This document shows positions 1 to 8,195 of a stretch of DNA of 55,955 nt, piece by piece (the stretch's first letter is position 1; the number at the start of each line of letters is the position of its first letter). The notes under the pieces are model-generated. The model was given only the letters and a program-made list of their open reading frames with translations. It was not told the DNA's origin and made no database searches. The DNA comes from CADEDV01 sp036374495 (GTDB lineage: Bacteria; Bacteroidota; Bacteroidia; Chitinophagales; Chitinophagaceae): NCBI GenBank assembly GCA_965652975.1, contig CBFGYO010000004.1, positions 1 through 55,955 on the forward strand. The letters are read 5' to 3'. Both the position numbers and the translations under genes were made by a program.

Positions 1-218
1 ACAAATATGACCCACATTACAAAATAAATTTTTCTGGCTGTGAATAACTTTAAGCGATTTGGACTACTAATATGTGGTTAATACTAGTGTGAGTAGAAAC
101 ATTCTAACCATATCATAATCAATTGTTTATAAGCTTGTTTGAAAGGCCTTAAATTTTTTTTCTACTTCATTACTAAGGGTTTAATCTCATCTTAACGTGA
201 CAAAAAGGCTTGAAAAAA

Positions 219-246
219 TTGCTTTAAGTAAATGGTAGTAGATTTG
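219..246 (+). promoter_or_regulatory. Candidate Bacteroidota promoter for the zinc peptidase
   Basis: A TTG at 219-221 is followed after 17 bases by TAGATTTG (239-246). This fits the Bacteroidota housekeeping pattern TTG-N17-23-TAnnTTTG. It lies about 38 bases before the start codon at 284. The rest of 1-283 is AT-rich and I see no gene in it. Inferred from motif match only. Confidence 0.5.
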
Positions 247-283
247 TTATTCCTTTTATGGAAAACTAAAATAAAATAGAAAA

Positions 284-976
284 ATGACACCTTCAATTAT
301 GATCGTTTCGCTGATATTTTTAGGTATCAGTATGTTGGTTTCTCTGGTCCTGAAAAGCAAGTTCAAAAAGTACAGCCTGGTACCCCTTGCAAACGGAATG
401 AGCGGCCGCGAAATAGCGGAAAAAATGCTGCGGGAAAGCGGCATTTATGATGTGAAAGTAACGTCGGTAGAGGGTTTCCTTTCCGATCACTATAACCCCG
501 CCAATAAAACGGTAAACCTGAGTCCTGACGTGTACAATGGCCGAAGCATTGCTGCTGCTGCCGTGGCTGCCCACGAGTGCGGTCACGCCGTACAGCATGC
601 AACAGCCTATAGCTGGCTTACCCTTCGCAGTAAGCTGGTGCCGGCAGTACAGGTAAGCTCAATGCTGGTAAACTGGGTGTTGCTTATCGGGGTGGTTTTG
701 GCCAGCTCCGGCAACCCTACTTTATTGCTGGTAGGTATCATCATTTTTGCCGTAACAGTTCTGTTTTCATTGATTACCCTGCCGGTTGAGTTCGATGCGA
801 GCAAGCGGGCACTGGCGTGGCTTAACCATACCAATGTGACTAATTCCCAGGAATATCCGAAAGCTAAAGACGCCCTGAAATGGGCAGCGACAACCTATGT
901 AGTGGCAGCTTTGGCAGCCGTGGTGACATTGCTGCAGTACGTGATGCTTTATCTTGGCGCCCGGGACCGAGATTAA
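284..976 (+). CDS. Membrane zinc metallopeptidase, YugP-like (Zn_peptidase_2)
   Basis: A 230-residue integral membrane protein. The zinc-protease signature HECGH sits at residues 97-101 (His97, Glu98, His101), preceded by an alanine-rich helix. An N-terminal membrane segment (about 4-24) and hydrophobic segments near 115-130, 135-160 and 200-222 place it in the inner membrane. Length and motif layout match the neutral zinc metallopeptidase family typified by Bacillus YugP, whose physiological substrates are unknown. The ATG at 284 follows a good candidate promoter. The gene stands alone and converges on the RNase G gene, with a 90-base heptamer hairpin between the two stop codons. The family call is firm; the role, perhaps membrane-protein quality control, is inference. 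Confidence 0.88.
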   Translation: MTPSIMIVSLIFLGISMLVSLVLKSKFKKYSLVPLANGMSGREIAEKMLRESGIYDVKVTSVEGFLSDHYNPANKTVNLSPDVYNGRSIAAAAVAAHECGHAVQHATAYSWLTLRSKLVPAVQVSSMLVNWVLLIGVVLASSGNPTLLLVGIIIFAVTVLFSLITLPVEFDASKRALAWLNHTNVTNSQEYPKAKDALKWAATTYVVAALAAVVTLLQYVMLYLGARDRD

Positions 977-981
977 CAATA

Positions 982-1065
982 GATAAAAGTTAAAAGTTAA
1001 AAGATAAGAGTTGGTTTAGATCGGAAACCCTGACCTAGACCAACTTTTATCTTTTAACTTTTATC
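982..1065. repeat. GNTAAAA heptamer hairpin, copy 1
   Basis: An inverted repeat filling the gap between two convergent genes. The left arm reads as four heptamers (GATAAAA, GTTAAAA, GTTAAAA, GATAAGA). The right arm, reverse-complemented, has three (GATAAAA, GTTAAAA, GATAAAA), so the arms differ by one heptamer. The core at 1010-1044 is 35 nt long, starts GTTGG, ends CCAAC and has the apex TCGG-N5-CTGA. The arm gives a T-rich run on either strand, so it could act as a bidirectional terminator. Confidence 0.85.
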
Positions 1066-1068
1066 AAT

Positions 1069-2622
1069 TTAGAGCTTAATCTGCTCACCGTGCTGATCGA
1101 AAAACTTGTATTCGGTAAGGTGGCAATTGGTGTCTTCCACCAATTTGGTCTTTTGCCCGAATTTCTTGTTCCATTTGGCCATCTTGGTATTCCAGGGCCA
1201 GCCTTTGGTAAGATAGGCATACATAATGGGGTGTACTACCAGGCTCAGGCTACTGTTTTTATGTGTGATCAGGTAACTGAGGTTCTTTTCTATTTCATCT
1301 TCCAGCAGCAGGGTAGAAGTGATTTTACCTGTACCGTTGCAGCTCGGGCACAATTCCTGGGTATTGATATTCATTTCCGGCTTCATCCGCTGCCGGGTAA
1401 TCTGCATCAGGCCGAACTTGGAAATAGGAAGTACTGCATGCTTAGCCCTGTCGGGATTCATGAATTCCTCCATTTTCTCCATCAGTTTTCGCTTGTTTTC
1501 CGGGAATTTCATATCGATAAAATCGACAACGATAATTCCGCCCAGGTCGCGCAAGCGTAGCTGACGTGCTACTTCTTCTGCAGCCTCGAGGTTAGTCTCC
1601 AAAGCATTTTGCTCCTGGTTATTACTCACACTTTTATAACCACTATTTACATCGATCACGTGTAGTGCTTCCGTATGTTCGATTATGAGATAAGCACCAC
1701 TATTAAGATTTACCGTTTTACCAAATGATGATTTGACCTGTTTGGTTATGCCAAACGAATCAAAAATCGGGGAGCCGTTTTGGTAAAAGGAAACTATATC
1801 AGCTTTTTCGGGAGCAATGCGTTGTATATAATTCTTAGTATCAGCATATATCGTTTTGTCGTTGACAACGATTTTATTAAAATCTTCGTTGAGCAGATCA
1901 CGAAGTATGCTGTTGGTCTTTGTTTGTTCACTCAGTATTTTGGCGGGAGCGACAGCCCCTTTCAGATTTTTCTGAATGGTCTTCCACATTTCCACGAGTG
2001 CCGAGAGGTCTTCATGTAATTCAGCAGTATTCTTGCCTTCAGCCGCGGTACGCACGATTACACCAAAATTCTTTGATTTGATAGCTTCAACGATTTTTTG
2101 CAAACGCTTACGTTCTTCTGAAGAATGAATCTTACGCGAAACGGCGACGATATCGTTGAAAGGGGTAAGTACTACAAAGCGTCCGGGAAGTGATATTTCA
2201 CAACTAAGTCGGGGTCCTTTCGCTGCAATCGGTTCTTTGAGAATTTGAACCAGGATATTCGGCTTGCCGCCAAGCACTTCATTAATCTTTCCTGTTTTGA
2301 TAATCTCGGGCTCGATTGTAAATTTTCCGAAATCCAATCCCTGTTCACTTTTATCGTTCATACAGATAGTAGTAAACTTCAATAAAGATTTGGCATAGGG
2401 GCTAAGGTCGGTATAGTGAAGGAATGCATCCTTTTCAAAACCAACATCTACAAATGCAGCATTCAGTCCCGGGATGAGTTTTTTAACTTTTCCGAGGTAC
2501 AGATCGCCGACAGCAAAACGAGCATCGCTTTTTTCGCTATGCAGTTCAACCAGCTTTTTGTCTTCCAGCAGAGCTATTTCAACTCCCTGCGGGGCGGCAT
2601 TAATAATAAGTTCTTTGTTCAT
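1069..2622 (-). CDS. rng: Ribonuclease G/E family endoribonuclease
   Basis: A 517-residue cytoplasmic protein of the RNase E/G family, which cleaves single-stranded AU-rich RNA and matures 16S rRNA. The N-terminal half carries an S1-type RNA-binding segment starting at about residue 35 (VGDLYLGKVKKLIPGLNAAF). Catalytic metal-binding aspartates appear in DVNSG and in DFIDM. The zinc-link cysteines are Cys425 and Cys428 in CPSCNGTG. There is no long C-terminal degradosome scaffold, so it is RNase G-like in size. It is the last gene of a leftward group after the HU-like, TPR and COX24-like genes, but 229 bases separate it from the COX24-like gene and a long inverted repeat lies in that gap. Its 3' end abuts the heptamer hairpin at 982-1065. 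Confidence 0.95.
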   Translation of the reverse strand: MNKELIINAAPQGVEIALLEDKKLVELHSEKSDARFAVGDLYLGKVKKLIPGLNAAFVDVGFEKDAFLHYTDLSPYAKSLLKFTTICMNDKSEQGLDFGKFTIEPEIIKTGKINEVLGGKPNILVQILKEPIAAKGPRLSCEISLPGRFVVLTPFNDIVAVSRKIHSSEERKRLQKIVEAIKSKNFGVIVRTAAEGKNTAELHEDLSALVEMWKTIQKNLKGAVAPAKILSEQTKTNSILRDLLNEDFNKIVVNDKTIYADTKNYIQRIAPEKADIVSFYQNGSPIFDSFGITKQVKSSFGKTVNLNSGAYLIIEHTEALHVIDVNSGYKSVSNNQEQNALETNLEAAEEVARQLRLRDLGGIIVVDFIDMKFPENKRKLMEKMEEFMNPDRAKHAVLPISKFGLMQITRQRMKPEMNINTQELCPSCNGTGKITSTLLLEDEIEKNLSYLITHKNSSLSLVVHPIMYAYLTKGWPWNTKMAKWNKKFGQKTKLVEDTNCHLTEYKFFDQHGEQIKL

Positions 2623-2778
2623 TACAGCTTACATAAATGAATCACCATTGTGCGCTGTGTAAACACCGGGTGCCAGGCTCCGTACTGAATGCGGGGTTAA
2701 ACCTGTAGGATAATGTTTGAAGCAAATTGGTGGGGTGCAAACTTGTACGGCAAACAAACCGGTGGACTGAAAGTGTTG

Positions 2779-2844
2779 GGATTAAGGCTGAATATTTAAA
2801 AAATGCAATTGATGATGCCTGGTTTAAATATTCAGCTTTAATCC
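2779..2844. repeat. Long inverted repeat behind the COX24-like gene
   Basis: Arms 2779-2798 and 2825-2844 are complementary over 20 bases with a single mismatch, around a 26-base loop. On the minus strand it begins 7 bases after the stop codon of the 31-residue gene, so it would be the 3' hairpin of that transcript. No U-tract follows on the minus strand, which argues for an RNA-stabilising or processing element or a non-classical terminator. It also lies in the 5' region of rng. Confidence 0.75.
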
Positions 2845-2851
2845 TTTTGAC

Positions 2852-2947
2852 TTATTTGTTCCTTTTCTTATGACGGTTTTTTCTCAGTCTTTTTTTACGC
2901 TTGTGCGTCGCAATTTTATGACGCTTCCTTTTTTTACCACAAGGCAT
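2852..2947 (-). CDS. 31-residue AURKAIP1/COX24 (mS38-like) basic protein
   Basis: A short gene read from ATG at 2947 to TAA at 2852. It begins MPCGKKRKRHKIATHKRK and ends in more Arg/Lys (RLRKNRHKKRNK), so about two thirds of residues are Lys, Arg or His. The pattern KxRKRHKxxxHKRKKRLRKxRHK is that of the AURKAIP1/COX24 C-terminal domain, which in mitochondria belongs to the small-subunit protein mS38. Bacteroidota carry a nearly invariant mini-version. It is probably a ribosome-associated protein; that role is inference from the family. It lies 65 bases after the TPR gene and upstream of rng, a ribosome-maturation nuclease. It is below the usual gene-caller length limit. Confidence 0.8.
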   Translation of the reverse strand: MPCGKKRKRHKIATHKRKKRLRKNRHKKRNK

Positions 2948-3012
2948 ACTCAAATGATTTTTAAATTCTTGTTGTTTATAATTATTTCCTAATTGCCTTT
3001 ATTTCACGGCGA

Positions 3013-3882
3013 TTATTTTTTTAAATCCCTGATTCTCTTCTCCACTTCTGCTTTTGCATCGGCCCTGTTTACAAAAGGCAGGCTCTTCTCATACCATGTT
3101 ATGGCATTTGCTTTATCACCTGTTCGTTCATAAATATCTGCAAGCATCAGGATTGCTTCCAGGTTTCCGGGCTGCAACCGGTTCACACGTAATAAACGCT
3201 CTATACCTTTTTCATTCTGGCCGGAGAGCAAGGCTCCTTTGGCTAATAACATTTGCGCAAATACATGTGTACTATCTCGTTCTGCCACTTCCCTGATCTT
3301 GTTGATACCTTCCATCGGTGATGGCGAGATATTTCCAAACAGGTAACATGCACCCAGTCCTGCTTTCGACGAATCATTATCCGGGTTTATCTTCAAAGAC
3401 CTTTCAAACAAATCTTTAGCCTGCATTGCTTCCCATCTCACCAACGCTGGTTCATACTCCTGCTGCAGGTTATCTAAAAATAAGTGGGCAGCAAAGGTGA
3501 GGGTTTTTTCCGAATTTTCCAATCTGGCAGCCTCTGCCTCGTACCAGGCATAGGGTGCAAATTGTCTTGCTGAATCTTTCCAGAAGTGGGAAAGCTGGTG
3601 GTATACAGCCAATTGCTGACTTTTTACATCACCCCTGGTAATCGAATTCTCCAGGGTATTTATTCTTACAACCTGTTGTGTTGAGAGCTTTTTCTTCGCA
3701 ATTGCAAGTATTGTGTCTGTAGAAAGGGTCAAATCACCATGATCATGACCGTCGCCAACAGTATGTTGCTGGTTTTCAGTTACACTCTTATTTTTTTTCG
3801 GCGGAATGATTTTTCCAAAACTGTAAATAGCTGCTACGGCTACTAAAGCTGAAGCAATAACTATCCATTGAGGTTTCTTCAC
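3013..3882 (-). CDS. TPR-repeat protein with N-terminal membrane anchor
   Basis: A 289-residue protein. Residues 7-25 form a single hydrophobic anchor or uncleaved signal. A linker with a small His cluster (GDGHDHGD, about 44-51) follows, and then helical TPR repeats. The clearest repeats are near residues 158-190 (LFERSLKINPDN type), 205-240 and 245-275 (ADIYERTGDKANAITWYEKSL). It is likely a periplasm-facing scaffold attached to the inner membrane. It sits 27 bases after the HU-like gene and upstream of the COX24-like gene, so it is probably cotranscribed with both. No enzymatic motif is visible; a precise role cannot be assigned. Confidence 0.85.
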   Translation of the reverse strand: MKKPQWIVIASALVAVAAIYSFGKIIPPKKNKSVTENQQHTVGDGHDHGDLTLSTDTILAIAKKKLSTQQVVRINTLENSITRGDVKSQQLAVYHQLSHFWKDSARQFAPYAWYEAEAARLENSEKTLTFAAHLFLDNLQQEYEPALVRWEAMQAKDLFERSLKINPDNDSSKAGLGACYLFGNISPSPMEGINKIREVAERDSTHVFAQMLLAKGALLSGQNEKGIERLLRVNRLQPGNLEAILMLADIYERTGDKANAITWYEKSLPFVNRADAKAEVEKRIRDLKK

Positions 3883-3909
3883 ATTTGTAAATTAGGGAGC
3901 AAAGTTACC

Positions 3910-4290
3910 TCAAAGCCAATGATTGTTGGATGTTGAAAATAGAAACTTTTGCAAACGTAAGAGTGAATCCTTTTCGGCTTCTTCTCCAGGACCGGCATCG
4001 GGTTTAGGTTCCTTGAGTTTCTTTACTTCTGCAACGAACTCCTTTGCAGGCTTAAACGCAGGGATATAATGTTCAGGAATATGAACTGCAATATTCTTTT
4101 TAATATTACGTCCGATCTTTGCAGCTCTCTTCTTCGTTATAAAACTACCAAAGCCACGTATATAAATATTTTCACCTGCGGCAAGGGTGTCTTTCACTTC
4201 TTTGAACATGGTTTCGAGGGTTACCAAAACATCAACCTTAGGTATCCCTGTTTTTTCAGAAATCTGGTTAACGAGATCGGCTTTTCTCAT
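3910..4290 (-). CDS. HU/IHF-family DNA-binding protein with C-terminal tail
   Basis: A 126-residue nucleoid-type protein. Residues 1-92 fit the HU/IHF fold: an N-terminal helix pair (MRKADLVNQISEKTGIP), the GFGSF turn at about 46-50, and a beta-arm region with basic residues (GRNIKKNIAVHIP) ending in PAFKPAKEF. About 34 extra residues follow the fold, rich in Glu, Pro and Lys (EPKPDAGPGEEAEKD). This makes it longer than classical HU of about 90 residues. It is the first gene of a leftward group (HU, TPR, COX24-like) and diverges from mutY across 127 bases. It binds and bends DNA by family membership; whether it is global or local is unknown. Confidence 0.9.
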   Translation of the reverse strand: MRKADLVNQISEKTGIPKVDVLVTLETMFKEVKDTLAAGENIYIRGFGSFITKKRAAKIGRNIKKNIAVHIPEHYIPAFKPAKEFVAEVKKLKEPKPDAGPGEEAEKDSLLRLQKFLFSTSNNHWL

Positions 4291-4417
4291 TGTTGCTGGT
4301 TTTGAGGTTTCAGAATGCCAATTTATGATAAAATAATATGATTGTCAACAGGATAGGCATAAATATTTTCCAGCCACCGGGGGTTGGTATGAAAAAATGC
4401 CAGATATTTAATCCCGA

Positions 4418-5515
4418 ATGGGAGGAAGTGCGCAATTTATACCGTCCGGGAGGCAGGTCCTGGAAAAGAGGTTTTCGACCCTTTTGCTCAAATGGAACCG
4501 CGAAAGGAATTCCCGCAAAATGCCCTGGAAAGGCGAAAAAGACCCTTACAAAATCTGGCTAAGCGAGATCATTCTGCAACAAACAAGGGTAGAACAGGGG
4601 CTCGATTATTATAATAAGTTTACCCACGAATACCCAAATATTCACCAACTGGCCCAGGCTACGGATGACCAGGTGTACAAACTATGGGAAGGGCTGGGTT
4701 ATTACACCCGCTGTCGAAACCTGCTTTTTACCGCCCGCTACATTTCGAAAGAGCTGGGAGGAAAATTTCCCGACAATTACCTGGCCATTAAAGCACTTAA
4801 AGGAATTGGACCATATACTGCCGCAGCCATTAGCTCCTTTGCATTCAACCTGCCTCATGCAGTAGTGGATGGCAATGTATTCCGCGTTCTTGCCCGCATA
4901 TTCAACATTAGTGTACCGGTCGATACCACGCAGGGAAAAAAAATTTTCACTGAACTGGCCGAGAAACTGCTGGATAAAAAATCGCCGGCACATTACAACC
5001 AGGCGATCATGGATTTTGGCGCAGTAATTTGCAAACCTGTAAATCCTGACTGTAAGCAATGTGTATTCAATAAAGATTGCTATGCCTTTTTAAATGGAAT
5101 AGTAGACCAATTGCCCGTAAAGGAAAAAAAGATTCGTATTAAAACACGATGGTTCTATTATTTGGTGCTGGAATATAAAAACCAGGTGTATATCCGTCAG
5201 CGACAGGGAAAGGATATTTGGCAGCAACTTTTTGAATTTCCATTGATGGAATCAGACAATGAACTTGAGGAAGAAAGGATTTTTGAGTTGGCAGAAAAGA
5301 ACAGGTTATTAGGTAAAGCAAAATATAATGTACTCGCGCTTTCGCCTTTTTTCAAGCAACAGCTTTCACATCAATTAATTCGCGCACGCTTTATCAATAT
5401 TCAGGTAAATGCCCCGGTCAACATTGCCGAAGGAGGTCAATGGGTCGGGAAAAACGATTTGAAGAGGTTTGCTTTTCCTCGTATCGTTAATCAATACCTG
5501 CAACAACCTTCCTGA
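4418..5515 (+). CDS. mutY: A/G-specific adenine DNA glycosylase MutY
   Basis: A 365-residue base-excision repair enzyme that removes adenine opposite 8-oxoguanine. The catalytic Glu50 is in WLSEIILQQT. The helix-hairpin-helix GIGPYTAAA is at about 129-137 and the catalytic Asp151 is in VVDGNVFR. Four cysteines at 205, 212, 215 and 221 (C-X6-C-X2-C-X5-C) bind the 4Fe-4S cluster. The region beyond about 235 is the NUDIX-like domain that recognises 8-oxoG. The N-terminus is about 13 residues longer than E. coli MutY. ATG 4418 is the only good in-frame start, as nearby alternatives are not ATG/GTG/TTG. It is first in the conserved mutY-ssb-gldE-gldD order and ends on an intrinsic terminator. Confidence 0.95.
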   Translation: MGGSAQFIPSGRQVLEKRFSTLLLKWNRERNSRKMPWKGEKDPYKIWLSEIILQQTRVEQGLDYYNKFTHEYPNIHQLAQATDDQVYKLWEGLGYYTRCRNLLFTARYISKELGGKFPDNYLAIKALKGIGPYTAAAISSFAFNLPHAVVDGNVFRVLARIFNISVPVDTTQGKKIFTELAEKLLDKKSPAHYNQAIMDFGAVICKPVNPDCKQCVFNKDCYAFLNGIVDQLPVKEKKIRIKTRWFYYLVLEYKNQVYIRQRQGKDIWQQLFEFPLMESDNELEEERIFELAEKNRLLGKAKYNVLALSPFFKQQLSHQLIRARFINIQVNAPVNIAEGGQWVGKNDLKRFAFPRIVNQYLQQPS

Positions 5516-5551
5516 TCCCGCTGCCAGCAATTTGTGGAGCGGGATTTTTTT
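5515..5551 (+). terminator. Intrinsic terminator after mutY
   Basis: Stem ATCCCGCT (5515-5522) pairs with AGCGGGAT (5538-5545) and is followed by a run of T residues. It starts on the last base of the mutY stop codon. It separates mutY from ssb, which has its own promoter-like boxes. Confidence 0.8.
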
Positions 5552-5552
5552 G

Positions 5553-5582
5553 TTGTTTTCAGCTTAAAAAAAATTAACTTTA
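5553..5582 (+). promoter_or_regulatory. Candidate ssb promoter
   Basis: TTG at 5553-5555, then 19 bases, then TAACTTTA at 5575-5582 (7 of 8 to TAnnTTTG). It lies directly behind the mutY terminator and about 58 bases before the ssb start. Motif match only. Confidence 0.42.
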
Positions 5583-5640
5583 AGAAGCATTCAGCACCTG
5601 GAGCAAACCGGAGTAATTAATAATCGTAAAGAATAAGCGT

Positions 5641-6072
5641 ATGAGAGGAGTAAATCGTGTAATGCTCATTGGTAACCTGGGGAAAGACCCGGATGTACAA
5701 TTCCTGGAAGGAAATATAGCAGTAGCAAAATTTCCACTCGCAACAACAGAAACTTTCAAAGACCGGTCAGGCAAACTGGTATCTCAAACAGAATGGCACA
5801 CAGTAGTTTTATGGAGAGGGCTGGCTGAGCTGGCCCAAAAATACCTGCACAAAAGCAGCCTCGTATACATAGAAGGCCGCTTACGCACCCGCAGTTGGGA
5901 AGACAAGGACGGAAACCGCAAATTCGCTACAGAAGTAGTGGGGGACAATCTCATAATGCTTGATAAAAGAGCGGATGCTCCCGGAAGTACTCCGCATGGC
6001 GACAGCCATGTAGAAGGGATGGGAGGCGGTGAGATGCCGATGGGCGATCCTTCTGAAAGCCTTCCCTTTTAA
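5641..6072 (+). CDS. ssb: Single-stranded DNA-binding protein
   Basis: A 143-residue SSB. The OB-fold covers about residues 1-108: it starts MRGVNRVMLIGNLGKDP, with TEWHTVVLWRGLAELA in the middle and YIEGRLRTRSWEDKDGNRK in the L45 region. A Gly/Met-rich linker leads to a C-terminal tip ending DPSESLPF. This keeps the terminal Pro-Phe that docks SSB partners but has fewer acidic residues than the E. coli tip. It binds ssDNA during replication and repair, normally as a tetramer. It is flanked by mutY and gldE, the standard Bacteroidota neighbourhood. A perfect inverted repeat begins 23 bases after its stop. Confidence 0.95.
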   Translation: MRGVNRVMLIGNLGKDPDVQFLEGNIAVAKFPLATTETFKDRSGKLVSQTEWHTVVLWRGLAELAQKYLHKSSLVYIEGRLRTRSWEDKDGNRKFATEVVGDNLIMLDKRADAPGSTPHGDSHVEGMGGGEMPMGDPSESLPF

Positions 6073-6086
6073 AAAATCTAAAAGCA

Positions 6087-6131
6087 TATTTTTGCGGTTG
6101 TAATCACAAACACGCATTTGTGATTACAACC
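6087..6131. promoter_or_regulatory. TATTTTTG box and perfect 15-bp inverted repeat upstream of gldE
   Basis: TATTTTTG (6087-6094) matches TAnnTTTG exactly, though no clear TTG lies at the right distance. It is followed at once by arms 6096-6110 and 6117-6131, which are perfectly complementary over 15 bases around a 6-base loop (CACGCA). There is no U-tract on the plus strand. The repeat would sit at the transcript start of gldE, as an operator or a 5' UTR hairpin, or would cap the 3' end of ssb mRNA. Confidence 0.6.
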
Positions 6132-6150
6132 ATAACCAAATTACTTTTCA

Positions 6151-7485
6151 TTGGACAGTCATCCGGTTAGTTTCTTATTTAACGGACATATTTCTTTTTC
6201 ACTCCTTGCTATCCCTACGGAGGGTAATATCGTTCTCGGTGTTACACTTGCAGTTTTGCTCGGGCTTACTTTCGTTATTTCGGGAGCGGAAGTAGCATTG
6301 TTTTCATTGAACAGTAAGGATATAAATGTTCTGAAAACAAAACAGCATACCGCTGCAAAAAAAATCACGACACTGCTTGAAGAGCCAAAAGAAGTGTATG
6401 CCTCTTTGCTTATCTCCGGCACTTTTATCAATATATGTATCATTGTCCTGTCCAATTATCTAATCGATCAGTTCATAACATTTGAAGGCTGGGCCGCGTG
6501 GCTGACCTTGCTTTCAAAAGCATTGACAATTGCCTTTGTCGTTGTTTTTTTTGGAAGGTTATTACCTAAAGTATATGCCACGCAAAATAATATGCGGTAT
6601 GCATACGATTTTGTGCTGATAATCGAAGCATTGCATTTGCTGTTACGTCGAATAAGCAAATGGACCGTATCTGTCGCTGATGGCATTGGTAAAAAGTTGG
6701 GAGCAAACAAATCAGAGGCTATCAATATCCGCGAGCTTGATGAGGCGATCGATATAAAATCGGATGAAGAAGCATCGCCCGAAGAAAAGAATATCATGAA
6801 AGGAATTGTGAAATTCGGGAACATTTCGGTGAAACAGATAATGCGCAGCCGACTGGATGTAAATGGGGTAGATTTCAATAGTAACTTCAGCGACCTGGTC
6901 AAACTCATCGAGGAGCTGCATTACTCACGACTGCCAGTATACCGCGGTAGCCTCGATGACGTGGCTGGAATAATTCATACCAAAGATCTTATACCTTACC
7001 TGGACGAGCAGTCTTCTTTCGACTGGCACACGCTAATTCGACATCCATATTTTGTTCCTGAATCGAAACTGATCGAAGACCTTCTTCGTGACTTCCAGTT
7101 GAAAAGGATCCATTTTGCAGTGGTTGTAGATGAATTTGGAGGCACCAGTGGCATCGTCACCATGGAAGATATTCTTGAAGAAGTGATTGGTGAAATAAAA
7201 GATGAATTTGACGAAGAAGAAATCGGGAACAATAAACTGGATGAAAAAAATTACATGTTCGACGGAAAAACGATGATTCACGATATGTGCAAGATCATGC
7301 GATTGCCCATGGATACATTTGATAGTGTGCGGGGCGAAAGTGAATCACTTGCAGGTTTGGTATTGGAACTCGCCGGCGAATTCCCGTCCACCAACACTAT
7401 AGTAAGTACGGGCGACTTCGAGTTTACAGTAATGGAAACCGAAAATAACCGGATACGCCAGGTAAAAGTCTCTATAAGTAAATAA
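6151..7485 (+). CDS. gldE: Gliding motility-associated protein GldE (CNNM/CBS, CorC-like)
   Basis: A 444-residue inner-membrane protein. An N-terminal DUF21/CNNM transmembrane domain has hydrophobic segments near 25-50, 85-110 and 115-140. Paired CBS domains lie at about 205-335 (MRSRLDVNGVD, HFAVVVDEFGGTSGIVTMED). A C-terminal CorC_HlyC domain starts at about 355. Members of this superfamily are tied to magnesium and cobalt efflux. In Flavobacterium johnsoniae the gldE gene sits beside gldD and affects gliding. The start used is TTG 6151, and the N-terminus is uncertain. The next gene, gldD, begins 8 bases after the stop, so translational coupling is likely. Confidence 0.9.
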   Translation: MDSHPVSFLFNGHISFSLLAIPTEGNIVLGVTLAVLLGLTFVISGAEVALFSLNSKDINVLKTKQHTAAKKITTLLEEPKEVYASLLISGTFINICIIVLSNYLIDQFITFEGWAAWLTLLSKALTIAFVVVFFGRLLPKVYATQNNMRYAYDFVLIIEALHLLLRRISKWTVSVADGIGKKLGANKSEAINIRELDEAIDIKSDEEASPEEKNIMKGIVKFGNISVKQIMRSRLDVNGVDFNSNFSDLVKLIEELHYSRLPVYRGSLDDVAGIIHTKDLIPYLDEQSSFDWHTLIRHPYFVPESKLIEDLLRDFQLKRIHFAVVVDEFGGTSGIVTMEDILEEVIGEIKDEFDEEEIGNNKLDEKNYMFDGKTMIHDMCKIMRLPMDTFDSVRGESESLAGLVLELAGEFPSTNTIVSTGDFEFTVMETENNRIRQVKVSISK

Positions 7486-7493
7486 ATTTTTAC

Positions 7494-8105
7494 ATGCGAA
7501 ATTGGCCTAAACGCTTAACAGGGATAGGAATTTTATTGATTGCAGTTTGCATGGCGGCCTGCAATAGCAACTACACGTATAAGAAAAAGGGTTATTTCAG
7601 GGTGCCGCTTCCTGAAAAAAAATATCTGCTATTCAACGAACCCGGATACCCATATTCTTTTGAATATCCCGTGTATGCCCGCGTTACAAAGGACTCTACT
7701 TTCTTTGGCGATGAAACTGAAAATCCATGGTGGCTGAATATAGATGTACCTCAACTTGCGGGTCGTATCTACATTAGTTACAAACAGGTGGGTCAAAGTG
7801 GCAAAAATAAATTTGATTCCCTGGTAAATGATGGTTTTAAGATGGCTTATAAACAGCATACTGATATCTCTACCGGCATCAATGATAAGCGTATACAAAC
7901 ACCAAACGGAATTGGTGGCATTTATTTTTCGCTAGCCGGAAATACAGCTACGGCCAACCAGTTTTTTCTTACCGACACAAGCAAGCACTTTCTACGTGGG
8001 GCGTTGTATTTTGATGCAACACCCAATGAGGATTCTCTCAGTGTAGTAAATGAATTTCTGAAAAAGGATCTTGAGCATTTGATAAATACCCTTGTTTGGA
8101 GATAG
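7494..8105 (+). CDS. gldD: Gliding motility lipoprotein GldD
   Basis: A 203-residue lipoprotein. A basic N-region (MRNWPKR), a hydrophobic core and the lipobox CMAAC with Cys23 show export and lipidation. The mature part has the conserved opening YFRVPLPEKKY and many aromatic residues, as in GldD of Flavobacterium, where the protein is required for gliding and linked to the type IX secretion/motility machinery. It follows gldE by 8 bases and ends before a 90-base gap. Whether this organism glides cannot be told from the window. The family call rests on order plus sequence and is firm. Confidence 0.92.
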   Translation: MRNWPKRLTGIGILLIAVCMAACNSNYTYKKKGYFRVPLPEKKYLLFNEPGYPYSFEYPVYARVTKDSTFFGDETENPWWLNIDVPQLAGRIYISYKQVGQSGKNKFDSLVNDGFKMAYKQHTDISTGINDKRIQTPNGIGGIYFSLAGNTATANQFFLTDTSKHFLRGALYFDATPNEDSLSVVNEFLKKDLEHLINTLVWR

Positions 8106-8195
8106 GTTGCACACAAGAGCGAAAAGACTTTTTTTGTTCCTTCAAGGACTGCTTCTCAAACTTTGCATGTTTGAACGAAAAACTTAATTTGGGGT

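Noticed and set aside
982..1065. Heptamer arrays considered as a CRISPR array or leader
   Set aside because: Units are 7 bases with no spacers, are arranged as inverted arms, and no cas gene is present.
4338..4562. 74-codon frame overlapping the start of mutY
   Set aside because: Different frame from mutY and ends inside it; mutY has the catalytic motifs.
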